Source: Streptomyces sp. CB02056 (lineage in GTDB: Bacteria > Actinomycetota > Actinomycetes > Streptomycetales > Streptomycetaceae). From it: a stretch of 38,470 bases of DNA. Below, one piece after another: positions 23,455 to 35,400 of the stretch. The notes under the pieces were generated by a model. That model was not told the DNA's origin, made no database searches, and was given only the letters and a program-made list of their open reading frames with translations. Positions within the stretch are counted from its first letter, which is position 1. Each line of letters begins with the position of its first letter. The stretch covers positions 1 to 38,470 of the forward strand of contig NZ_LIPD01000030.1 of the NCBI RefSeq assembly GCF_001905545.1. The letters run 5' to 3'. Made by a program: the position numbers and the translations under genes.

Positions 23455-26400
23455 TCAGTCGAAGTCCGGGTCGTCGAGCTCGTCCTCCAGGAGGGCGAAC
23501 AGCTCGTCGGCGGTGGCCTCCTGGAGAGCGCGCTCGTCGGCCTCGCCCGTCCCGTCCGCCCCGGTCTCGCGGACGGCGCGGAAGCGCTGGGTCAGCGCCT
23601 CCAGGCGGGCGACGATCTCCGCGCGGGTCTCGTCGTCCGACGGGGTGAGCCCGGCGGCCAGCCGCTCGAACTCGTCCAGCACGGCCGTGTGGCCGACCAG
23701 TTCCCTCCCGGTCAGCTCGGTGATCAGGAAGTCCGCCACCGCCTCCGGGGTCGGGTGGTCGAAGACCAGCGTCGACGGCACCCGCACCCCGCACGCGCTG
23801 TTCAGGCGGTTGCGGAGCTCGACGGCGGTCAGCGAGTCGAAGCCCAGCTCGCGGAACGCCCGGCTCGCCATGATCTCGTCCACCGAGTCGTGGCCGAGGA
23901 CCGCGGCGGCGTGCGTCCGCACCAGCTCCACGACGGTCCGGCGCCGCTCGGCGGCCGACAGGCCCGCCAGGCGGGCGGCGAACTCGTTGCGCTGGTCGTC
24001 CTCCGGACGGCCGGAGGAGGTGTCCTCCTGGGCCTCGGGGATGGTGTCCAGCAGCGGGCGCGGGCGGGCGGCCGTGAAGACCGGAGCGAACTTCTCCCAC
24101 TCGACGTCCGCCAGGGCGATGAACGTCTCGTCGTCGGCCAGGATCTCGCCGAGCGCCGTCAACGCCCGGTCGGTGTCCAGGAAGTTCATGCCCTGCCGCA
24201 GCAGCCGGTGCGGGGTGACGCGACCGGGCGCCTGGTCCATCGCCGCGTCGACCGCGTTCCAGTCGCGGGTGTTCCAGACACCCCAGGCGATCGACGTCCC
24301 GGGCAGGCCCCGGCCGCGACGGTCCTCGGCGAGGCCGTCCAGGAAGGAGTTGCCCGCCGCGTAGGCGCCGTGGTCGTTGCTGCCCCAGGTCGCCGAGATC
24401 GACGAGAACATCACGAACTCGTCGATGCCCAGGTGCGCCGTCGCCTCGTCCAGGTGGACGGCGCCGGCCGCCTTCGCGCCCAGTGCCGCCGCCAGGCCTT
24501 CGCGGCTGGTGTCCTCGAGTCGGGCCAGGTACGGCGTGTTCGCCGAGTGCAGGACGGTGGACAGGCCGGGGCCGGAGTCCTCGATCCACGCCACCATCGC
24601 CGTGACCTGCGCACGCTCCGTCAGGTCGCACGACACGACCTCGACGGCGGTACCCGCAGCCGCGACGGTGGCGGCCAGCGCCGCCACCCCGGGCGCCGCC
24701 GGACCCGAACGGGAGGTCAGAACGACCCTCGGCGTACCGTGCTCAGCAAGCCAGGGGCCGACACAGACACCGATCGAGCCCGTACCGCCGGTCAGCAGGA
24801 CCGTCCCCTTCGGGCTCCAGGCCCCGGCCTTGGGCCGGTGCTCCTCTGCCCGCACCAGACGGCGCAGGAACACACCCGACGGACGCAGCGCGACCTGGTC
24901 CTCCCGGCCGTGCGCGAGCACGCCGGCCAGCCGGGCGGCCGCCTCGACGTCCACCACCGGCGGCAGGTCGACCAGACCGCCCCAGCGGTCCGCGTGCTCC
25001 AGGCCCACGGCCCGGCCCAGACCCCAGACCTGGGTCTGGATCGGACTGGTCGTCACCTCGCCGGCGGCGACCTGCACCGCGCCACGGGTCAGCACCCAGA
25101 GGGGAGCGGCGATCCCGGCCCGGCCCAGCCTCTGCACTAGGTCGAGGGTGTCGGCGCTGCCGCGCGGAACCCACCCGAACTCGGCGTCCGGCGACTCGTC
25201 CAGGGCCAGGAGGGACACCACGCCCTGGACATCCGCACCGGCACCGGCGATGGCCTCATCGAGGCCCTCGAGCGTCGTCCGCACGACCTCGGCGCCACGA
25301 CCCGCCAGCCCGTCGGCCACCGCACCGGCGTCCGGCGCGTCCCCGACCAGCAGCCAGGGCCCGGACAGGACCGCCGAACCGCTGATGGCGGACGGCTGCC
25401 AGGTGATCCGGTAGCGCCAGTCGTCCACCGACAGCTTCGTACGCTCCACCGCCGGGGCCTCGGGCCAGTAGCGGCGCCGCTGGAACGCGTAGGTCGGCAG
25501 CGCGACGGTCGTACCGCCGCCGAGCACCGACACCCAATCGACGGGGGCGCCCTGGACATAGGCCTCGGCGAGCGAGGTCAGCAGGCGCTGCGCGCCGCCC
25601 TCGTCGCGTCGCAGGGTGCCTGCGACCACCGGGGAGCGCTCTTCCAGGCTGTCGGCGATCGCGGGGGTCAGCACCGGGTGCGGCGAGACCTCCAGGAACA
25701 CTCCGTGGCCCGCGTCGCCGAGGATCCGCACGGCGCGGTCGAACTCCACGGTCTCGCGCAGGGACGCGTACCAGTAGTCGGGGTCCAGCTCCGGGCCCGA
25801 GAGCCAGGCGCCGGACAGCGCGGACACCATGGGGATCCGGGCCTCACTCGGCGTGATGCCCTGGAGAACCGAGAGGATCTCCTCGCGCAGCTCGTCCACA
25901 TGCGCGCTGTGCGACGCATAGTCGACCGGGATCATCCGGGCGCGCGGGGACTCCCCGCAGGAGTCGGCGAGTTCGCGCAGCGCGTCCGCGTCACCGGAGA
26001 CGACCGTCGCCGACGGGCCGTTCACCGCCGCGACCGACAGGCGGGAGCCGTACGGAGCGATCCGCGCGCGCACGCCGTCCACGGGCTCGGCGATCGACAG
26101 CATCCCGCCACGACCGGCCAGCACCTTCAGGGTCTTGCTCCGCAGAGCCACCACCTTGGCGGCGTCGTCCAGGGAGAGGATCCCCGCGACGGCCGCAGCG
26201 GCGATCTCACCCTGCGAGTGACCCAGCACCGCGTCCGGAGCGACACCCGCCGCCTCCCACACAGCGGCGAGCGACACCATCACCGCCCACAGCGCCGGCT
26301 GCACGACATCGGCGGCCTCAAAGCCGTGCCGGCCCGCCAGGACATCGTCCAACTGCCAGTCCACATAAGGCGCCAGAGCCGCAGCACACTCGGCCAGCCG

Positions 26401-29400
26401 CGCCGCGAAGACCGGCGACGACTCGGCCAACTCACGCCCCATGCCGACCCACTGGCTCCCCTGCCCCGGGAAGACGAACACCGTCCGCCCCACCCCGCCA
26501 GGAGCCACCGAACCGGTCACCACACCGGACGCCGGCTGCTTCGTCGCCACCGCCGCCAGACGCTCAGCGATCTCGCTCCGCTCGCCACCGAGCACCACGG
26601 CCCGGTGCTCCAGCGCCGCACGCGTCGTCGCGAGCGACCACGCGACGTCGCCGACCGGCAACTCCGGCCGCGCCAGCACGTGTTCACGCAGTCGACCCGC
26701 CTGCCCCGCGAGCGCCGCAGCGCTCTGGCCGGAGACCGGCCAGGCCGACGTCCCACCGGCGAGCACCGGAAGCGCCTCGGCTTCCAGCTCCTCGGCTTCG
26801 GCGTCGGGCGCCTCCTCCAGGATGAGGTGGACGTTGGTGCCGCTCACGCCGAAGGCCGACACCCCCGCACGGCGCGGCCGCTCGCCCGCCGGCCACCGCA
26901 CCGCGTCCTGGAGCAGACGGACGTTGCCCGTCTCCCACTCCACGTGGGTCGACGGCTGGTCCGCGTGCAGGGTCTTCGGCAGCATACCGTTTCGCAGCGC
27001 CATCACCATCTTGATCACGCCGGTGACGCCGGCGGCGCACTGGGTGTGGCCGATGTTGGACTTCACCGATCCCAGCCACAACGGCCGGTCCTCGTAACGC
27101 TCCTGGCCGTACGTCGCCAGCAGCGCGCCCGCCTCGATCGGGTCACCGAGCGAGGTGCCGGTGCCGTGGGCCTCCACCGCGTCGACGTCGGAGGGCGACA
27201 GCTGGGCGTTGGCCAGCGCCGCGCGGATCACCCGCCGCTGCGAGGGACCGTTGGGCGCCGCCAGACCGTTCGACGCGCCGTCCTGGTTCGCCGCACTGCC
27301 ACGGATCACCGCCAGCACCTGGTGGCCGTTGCGCCGGGCGTCCGAGAGACGCTCCAGCAGCACCATGCCCGCGCCCTCGCCCCAGCCGATGCCGTCGGCC
27401 TCTTCCGAGAACGCCTTCGACCGGCCGCTGGAGGCCATGCCGCCCTGGCTGCCGAACTCCATGAACGCGCCGGGCGAGACCATCACCGCGACACCGCCGG
27501 CCAGCGCCATCGAGCACTCGCCCGACCGCAGGGCGAGCATCGCCTGGTGCATCGCCACCAGGGAGGACGAGCAGGCCGTGTCCACCGTGATGGCGGGGCC
27601 GGTCAGGCCCAGGCAGTACGAGATCCGGCCCGAGGCGACGGCGGACACCGTACCGATCAGCCGGTAGCCGTCCAGGCTCCGGTCGTCGGCCGGCAGGCTC
27701 GCGTCGTAGCCGGCGTGGCTCGCACCGACGAAGACGCCGGTCGCCGAGCCGTGCAGCGACTTCGGGTCGATCCCCGCGCGCTCGATCGCCTCCCAGGACG
27801 TCTCCAGCAGCAGCCGCTGCTGCGGGTCCATCGCCAGCGCCTCACGCGGACTGATCCCGAAGAACCCCGCGTCGAAGTCGGCCACGTCGTAGACGAATCC
27901 GCCCTGTCGGCGGTACGCCTGCCGCTGGCCGAAGCCCTCCTCGACGGCTTCCCAGCCTCGGTCGGTCGGGAATTCGCTGATCGTGTCGGTCCCCGCGACG
28001 AGCAGGTCCCAGAACTGGTCGGGCCCCGTCACACCGCCCGGGTACCGGCAGCCCATGCCGACGATCGCGATCGGCTCGCCGATCGCCGCGGCCACGACCT
28101 GGACCGCGCCGTCGGCCTGGGCCGTCTGGCCGCCGGTGCCGACGAGTTCGCCCCGCAGGTAGTCCGCGAGGGCGGTGGCGTTCGGGTGGTCGAAGACCAT
28201 CGTGGAGGCCAGCTTGACACCGACCTCCTTGGAGAGGCGGTTCCGCAGCTCGACCGCTCCGACGGAGTCGAAGCCCAGCTCCTTGAAGGCCCGTTGCGGC
28301 AGCACGTCGTCCGCCGACTCGTGGCCGAGGACGGCCGCCGCGTGACCGCGCACCAGGTCGGTCAGGACCTGGCGCTGCTCAGCGGCCGGCATCCCGGCCA
28401 ACCGGCTTGCCCACGCGCCGACTTCCTCGGTGGTGGACTCGACGGCAGCCTCGGCGGCCAGGACCGCACGGACGTCGGGCAGGTCCGCCAGCAGCCGGCT
28501 CGGCCGGTGCAGGGTGTAGGTCGGCACGAACTGCGGCCAGTCGAAGCCGGCCACCACCATCGCACCCTCGCCGGCGTCCAGGACCTGGCCCAAGGCCAGC
28601 ATGCCCCGACGTCCGTCGATGCCCTCCATGCCGAACTCGCGCAACCGGTCGCCACCCGAGCCGGCCGCCATGCCGACGCCGGCCCACAGGCCCCACGCGA
28701 CCGAAGAAGCCACCAGGCCACGGGAACGGCGGTCCTCCACCAACGCGTCCAGGTGCGCGTTCGCCGCCGCATAGCCAGCCAGAGCGCCGCTGCCCCACAC
28801 GCCCGCGCCCGACGAGAACAGCACGAACGCGTCGAGATCCCGACCCGCCGTCAACTCGTCCAGCACCATGGCGCCGCCGACCTTCGCCGACAGCAGCCGC
28901 GACAGCTCGGCCACCGACAGCTGCTCCACCGGTGTCCGCCCGCCCGTCCCGGCCGAGTGGACCACCGACGACAGCGCCGGACCCGTCGCGTCGATACGGT
29001 CCAGGATCTCCGCCACGGAGGCGCGGTCGGCGATGTCACACGCCACCACGTCGACTGCCGCACCGCGAGCTGCGATCGAGGCCGCCAACTCCGCCACACC
29101 GGCGGCACCCGGACCCGAACGGGACGTCAGCACGACCCGCGCCGCGCCACGATCCGCCACCCACTGGGCGGTGATCGCACCCACGCCACTCGTACCGCCC
29201 GTCACCAGCACGGAGCCACGCGGCGACCACGCCTCACGCACGACCGGACGGCCGGCACGCACCAACCGCCGCGCCACCACCCCGCCCGCACGCACCGCCA
29301 CCTGGTCCTCATCCCCGACCAGGACGGACGCCAGCCGCGCACCCGTACGCGCATCCACGACAGCCGGCAAGTCGATCAGCCCGCCCCAGCGGCCCGCCAA

Positions 29401-32400
29401 CTCCAGCGCCGCGACGGCACCCAGACCCCACAGCTGCGCCTGGACCGGCCGCACCGCATCACCCGCGACGGCCCGCACCGCACCCTGCGTGACCACCCAC
29501 AGCGGAGCGGACACACCGAGCCGCCCAAGCTCCTGGACCAGCGCGACCGTCGCGGCGAGACCGCCGGGAACCAGCGGGAACGCTTCCTCCGGCGACTCGT
29601 CCAGCGCCAGCAGCGAGACCACACCCCGCAGGTCGGAGTGCGCGGCCACCGCAGCGGCGACACCGTCCGGAGTCGAGCGGACGACCCGCGCACCCGGAAG
29701 GTCCAGCGCCTCCGCGACCGCAGCCGCGTCGGTGCCGTCCCCGACCAGCAGCCAGGTCCCGGCCAGGACCCCGTTGGACTCGCCCACCGGCGCCCACGAC
29801 ACCCGGTACCGCCAATCGGCAACCGCCGAGCCGGCCCGCTCACGGCGCCGCCAGTCGGTCAGCGCACCCAGCGCGGCATCCGCCGGGTCCACCCCGAGCA
29901 GATCGGCGAGAGCCGTGACATCACCACTCTCCACGGCGCTCCAGAAGCCCGCCTCCGCACCGGTGGCCTCGCCCACTTCGGAACGGCGGCCGTCCAAGGC
30001 GGGCCAGTAGTGGCGGTGCTGGAACGCGTAGGTCGGCAGCGCGACGGTCGTACCGCCGGCCGTCACCGCCGCCCAGTCGACGGGGGCGCCCTGGACGTAC
30101 GCCTCGGCGAGCGAGGTCAACAGGCGCTGCGCGCCGCCCTCGTCGCGTCGCAGGGTACCGACCACGACCGGGGACAGCGCCTCCAGGGCGTCGCCGATCG
30201 CCGGGGTCAGCACCGGGTGCGGCGAGACCTCCAGGAACACGCCGTGTCCCGCGTCGCCGAGGATCCGTACGGCGCGGTCGAACTCCACGGTCTCGCGCAG
30301 GGACGCGTACCAGTAGTCGGGGTCCAGTTCGGGGCCGGACAGCCACGCGCCGGTCAGCGCCGACACCATGGGGATACGAGCCTCGGTCGGCGCGATGCCC
30401 TGGAGCACGGAGAGAATCTCCTCGCGCAGCTCGTCCACGTGGGCGCTGTGCGAGGCGTAGTCCACCGGGATCATCCGGGCACGCGGCGAATCCCCGCATG
30501 CCTCGGCGAGTTCGCGCAGCGCATCCGCGTCACCGGAGACCACCGTCGCCGACGGACCGTTCACCGCCGCAACCGACAACCGGGAACCGTACGGGGCGAT
30601 CCGCGCCCGGACACCGTCCACCGGCTCCGCGATCGACAGCATCCCGCCACGACCCGCCAGCGCCTTCAGGGTCTTGCTCCGCAGAACGACGACCTTCGCC
30701 GCGTCCTCCAGCGACAGGATCCCGGCCACAGCGGCGGCAGCGATCTCACCCTGCGAGTGACCCACCACAGCGTCCGGAGCGACACCCGCCGCCTCCCAGA
30801 CCGCAGCGAGCGACACCATCACCGCCCACAGCGCCGGCTGCACCACGTCAGCAGCCTCAAAGCCGTGCCGGCCCGCCAGAACGTCGTCCAACTGCCAATC
30901 CACATAAGGCGCCAGAGCCGCAGCACACTCGGCCAGCCGCGCCGCGAACACCGGCGAGGCCTCCGCCAGCTCGCGACCCATCCCGACCCACTGACTGCCC
31001 TGACCGGGGAAGACGAACACCGTCCGCCCCACCCCAGCGGCCGCCACCGAACCGGTCACCACGCCCGCCGCCGGCTGCCCCGTGGCCACCGCCGCAAGAC
31101 CCGCCGCCAGCTCGCCCCGCTCGCCGCCCAGCACGACCGCACGCTGCTCGAACACCGATCGCGTCGTGGCCAGCGACCACGCGACGTCGCCCACCGGCAG
31201 CTCCGGCCGCGCCAGCACGTACTCGCGCAGCCGACCCGCCTGGCCCGCCAGCGCGGTCGCGCCACGACCGGAGACCGGCCAGGCCACGCCTGCCGCCCCG
31301 GTGAGTACCGGGTTCTCCTGGCCCGCCGGCCCAGCCGCCGCCTCGACGGCCGCCGGGGCCTCCTCCACGATCAGGTGGACGTTGGTGCCGCTGATGCCGA
31401 AGGCGGACACACCCGCCCGGCGCGGCCGCTCGCCCGCCGGCCACTGCACCGCGTCCTGGAGCAGACGGACGTTGCCCGTCTCCCAATCGACGTGCGAGGA
31501 CGGCTCATCCGCGTGCAGGGTCTTCGGCAGCACCCCGGCCCGCAACGCCAGCACCATCTTGATCACACCGGCCACACCGGCAGCCTGCTGAGCGTGCCCG
31601 ATGTTCGACTTCACCGAGCCCAGCCACAACGGCCGGTCCTCGAACCGCTCCTGGCCGTACGTCGCCAGCAGCGCACCCGCCTCGATCGGGTCACCCAGCT
31701 CCGTACCCGTCCCGTGCGCCTCGACCACGTCCACGTCCGCCGCCGACAGCTGCGCACTCGCCAACGCCGCCCGGATGACCCGCCGTTGGGCCGGGCCGTT
31801 GGGGGCGGACAGGCCGTTGGAGGCGCCGTCCTGGTTGACGGCGCTCCCCCGGAGAACGCCGAGCACCTGGTGGCCGTTGCGGCGGGCGTCCGAGAGGCGC
31901 TCCAGCACGAGCATGCCCGCGCCCTCGCCGATGCCCATGCCGTCGGCGCCCTCGCCGAAGGCCTTGCAGCGGCCGTCGGAGGCGAGCGCCCGCAGGCGCG
32001 AGAAGCCGACGAACTCGGCCGGGTCGGCGATCACCGTCACGCCGCCGGCCAGCGCCATCGAGCACTCGCCCGACCGCAGGGCCTGGCCCGCCTGGTGCAG
32101 CGCGACCAGGGAGGACGAGCATGCCGTGTCGACGGTCACCGCGGGCCCGTTCAGGCCCAGCGTGTACGACACCCGGCCGGAGAGCACGCTCAGCGCGTTC
32201 CCGGTGATCAGGTGCGCCTCGGCGCCCGGGACGGTGGCGCCCGTCGCGATGTAGCCCGACGACGCCGCACCGATGAACACGCCGGTCGCCGAGCCGTGCA
32301 GCGACTTCGGGTCGATGCCGGCCCGCTCGACCGCCTCCCAGGAGGTCTCCAGCAGCAGGCGCTGCTGCGGGTCCATGGCCATCGCCTCGCGCGGGCTGAT

Positions 32401-35400
32401 CCCGAAGAACCCGGCGTCGAACTCCGCGGCCCCGCTGAGGAATCCGCCCTCCACGACGTAGGTCGAGCCCTCGGCGTCCGGGTCCGGGTCGAACAGCGCC
32501 TCGATGTCCCAGCCGCGATCGGCCGGGAACGCGCCGATCGCGTCCCCGCCCGCGACCAGGAGGTCCCACAACTCCTCGGGAGTCCGGACACCACCGGGGT
32601 AGCGGCAGGCCATACCGACGATCGCGATCGGATCGGTCGACACCGCCGCCGCCGTCACGGCCTGGCCCTCGTCCGCGTCCGTGCCGAACAGCGCGGCCAG
32701 GATCTCGTCCGCCAGCGCCGAGGCGCTCGGGTGGTCGAAGATCACCGTGGACGGCAGCCGCAGGCCGCACGCGGTGTTCAGGCGGTTGCGGAGCTCGACG
32801 GCGGTCAGCGAGTCGAAGCCCAGCTCCCGGAACGCCCGGCTCGCCACGATCTCGTCCACCGACTCGTGGCCCAGCACCGCGGCCGCGTGCGTCCGCACCA
32901 GTTCGGTGACCGTCCGGCGCCGCTCGGCCGCCGACAGGCCGGCCAGCTGGAGCTCGAAGTCACCACGCCCGTCCTCGTCACGACGGACCGTCGTGTCCTC
33001 CTGGGCCTCCGGAATGGTGTCCAGCAGCGGGCGAGGCCGCGCGGCCGTGAAGACCGGCGCGAACTTCTCCCACTCGACGTCCGCGAGGGCGATGAAGGTC
33101 TCGTCGTCGGCCAGGATCTCGCCGAGCGCGGTCAGCGCCCGCTGGGTGTCCAGGAAGTTCATGCCCTGCCGCAGCAGGCGGTGCGGGGTGACGCGGCCGG
33201 GCGCCTGGTCCATCGCCGCGTCGACGGCGTCCCAGTCGCGGGTGTTCCAGACGCCCCACGCGATCGAGGTCCCGGGCAGGCCGCGGGCCCGACGGTCCTC
33301 GGCAAGCCCGTCCAGGAAGGAGTTGCCGGCGGCGTAGGCGGCGTGGTCGTTGCTGCCCCAGGTCGCCGAGATCGACGAGAAGAGGACGAACTCGTCGATG
33401 CCCAGGTCGGCCGTCGCCTCGTCCAGGTGGACGGCGCCGGCCGCCTTCGCGCCGACCGCGACGGCCAGCTCCTCCCGGCTGGTGTCCTCCACCCGGGCCA
33501 GGATCGGCGCGTTGGCGGAGTGCAGGACGGTGGAGAGGCCGGGACCGGTGTTCTCGATCCACGCCACCATCGCCGTGACCTGCGCACGCTCCGTCAGGTC
33601 GCACGACACGACCTCGACGGCCGAGCCGCCGTTCGCCACGGCGGCGGCCAGCGCCGCCACGCCGTGCGCCGACGGGCCGGAGCGGGAGGTCAGAACCACC
33701 CTCGGCGCGCGGTGCTCGGCAAGCCAGGGGCCGATGCAGACGCCGATCGAGCCGGTGCCGCCGGTCAGCAGGACGGTGCCGCGCGGGGACCAGTCCTCCG
33801 ACTCGACGCGACGGGCCTCGGCCCGCACCAGGCGGCGCAGGAACACACCCGACGGCCGTACGGCGACCTGGTCCTCACTGCCGTCCGCGAGGACGCCGAC
33901 CAGACGAGCGGCCGCATCGGCGTCCAGCACCGGCGGCAGGTCGACCAGACCGCCCCAACGGTCCGCGTGCTCCAGGCCGACCGTACGACCGAGACCCCAG
34001 ACCTGGGTCTGCACCGGGCTGGTCGTCACCTCGTCGGCGGCGACCTGCACCGCGCCACGGGTCAGCACCCAGAGGGGAGCGGTGGTCCCGGCCCGGCCCA
34101 ACCTCTGGACCAGGTCGAGGGTGTCGGCGCTGCCCCGGGACAGCCACGCGAACTCGGCGTCCGGCGACTCGTCGAGCGCCAGGAGCGACACCACACCGCG
34201 CACGTCCCCGCCCGCTCCTGCGATGGCCTCGTCGAGGCCCGCGAGCGTCGTCCGCACCGCCTCGGCGCCACGCGCCGTCAGCGCCTCGGCGATCGTGGCC
34301 GCGTCGGGGGTGTCGCCGACCAGCAGCCAGGCGCCGGACAGGTCCGCCGGGCCGCTCGCGGCAGAGGGCTGCCAGGTGATGCGGTAGCGCCAGTCGTCCA
34401 CCGACAGCTTCGCGCGCTCCACCGCCGGGGCCTCGGGCCAGTAGCGGCGCCGCTGGAAGGCGTAGGTCGGCAGCGCGACGGTCGTACCGCCGCCGAGCAC
34501 CGACGCCCAGTCGACGGGGGCGCCCTGGACGTACGCCTCGGCGAGCGAGGTCAGCAGGCGCTGCGCGCCGCCCTCCTCGCGCCGCAAGGTGCCTGCGACC
34601 ACCGGGGAACGGTCCTCCAGGCTGTCACCGATCGCCGGGGTCAGCACCGGGTGCGGCGACACCTCCAGGAACACGCCGTGGCCCGCGTCGCCGAGGATCC
34701 GCACGGCACGGTCGAACTCCACGGTCTCGCGAAGCGACGCGTACCAGTAGGCCGGGTCCAGCTCGGGGCCCGCGAGCCATGCACCGGTCAGCGCGGAGAT
34801 CATCGGGACCTGCGCCTCACGAGGCCGGATCCCGTCGAGGACGGTCAGGATCTCCTCGCGCAGCTCGTCCACGTGCGCGCTGTGGGACGCGTAGTCCACC
34901 GGGATCATCCGGGCACGCGGCGAATCCCCGCATACCTCGGCGAGTTCACGCAGCGCGTCGGCGTCACCGGAAACCACCGTCGCCGACGGACCGTTCACGG
35001 CCGCGACGGACAACCTGGAACCGTACGAAGCGATCCGCGCGCGCACACCCGCCACCGGCTCGGCAATCGACAGCATCCCACCACGACCAGCAAGGGCCTT
35101 CAGGGTCTTGCTCCGCAGAGCGACGACCTTGGCGGCGTCGTCCAAGGAGAGAATCCCCGCGACGGCCGCAGCGGCAATCTCACCCTGCGAGTGACCGACC
35201 ACGGCATCGGGAGCGACACCGGCCGCCTCCCACACCGCCGCGAGCGAGACCATCACCGCCCACAGCGCCGGCTGCACGACGTCAGCGGCTTCGAAACCGT
35301 GCCGACCAGCCAGAACATCGTCCAACTGCCAGTCCACATAAGGCGCCAGAGCCGCAGCGCACTCCGCCAGCCGAGCCGCGAACACCGGCGAAGACTCCGC

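Noticed and set aside
17772..23648. A 1958-codon plus-strand open frame opposite the terminal PKS
   Set aside because: Same reason: an antisense shadow with no recognisable motif, while the minus strand encodes canonical PKS domains.
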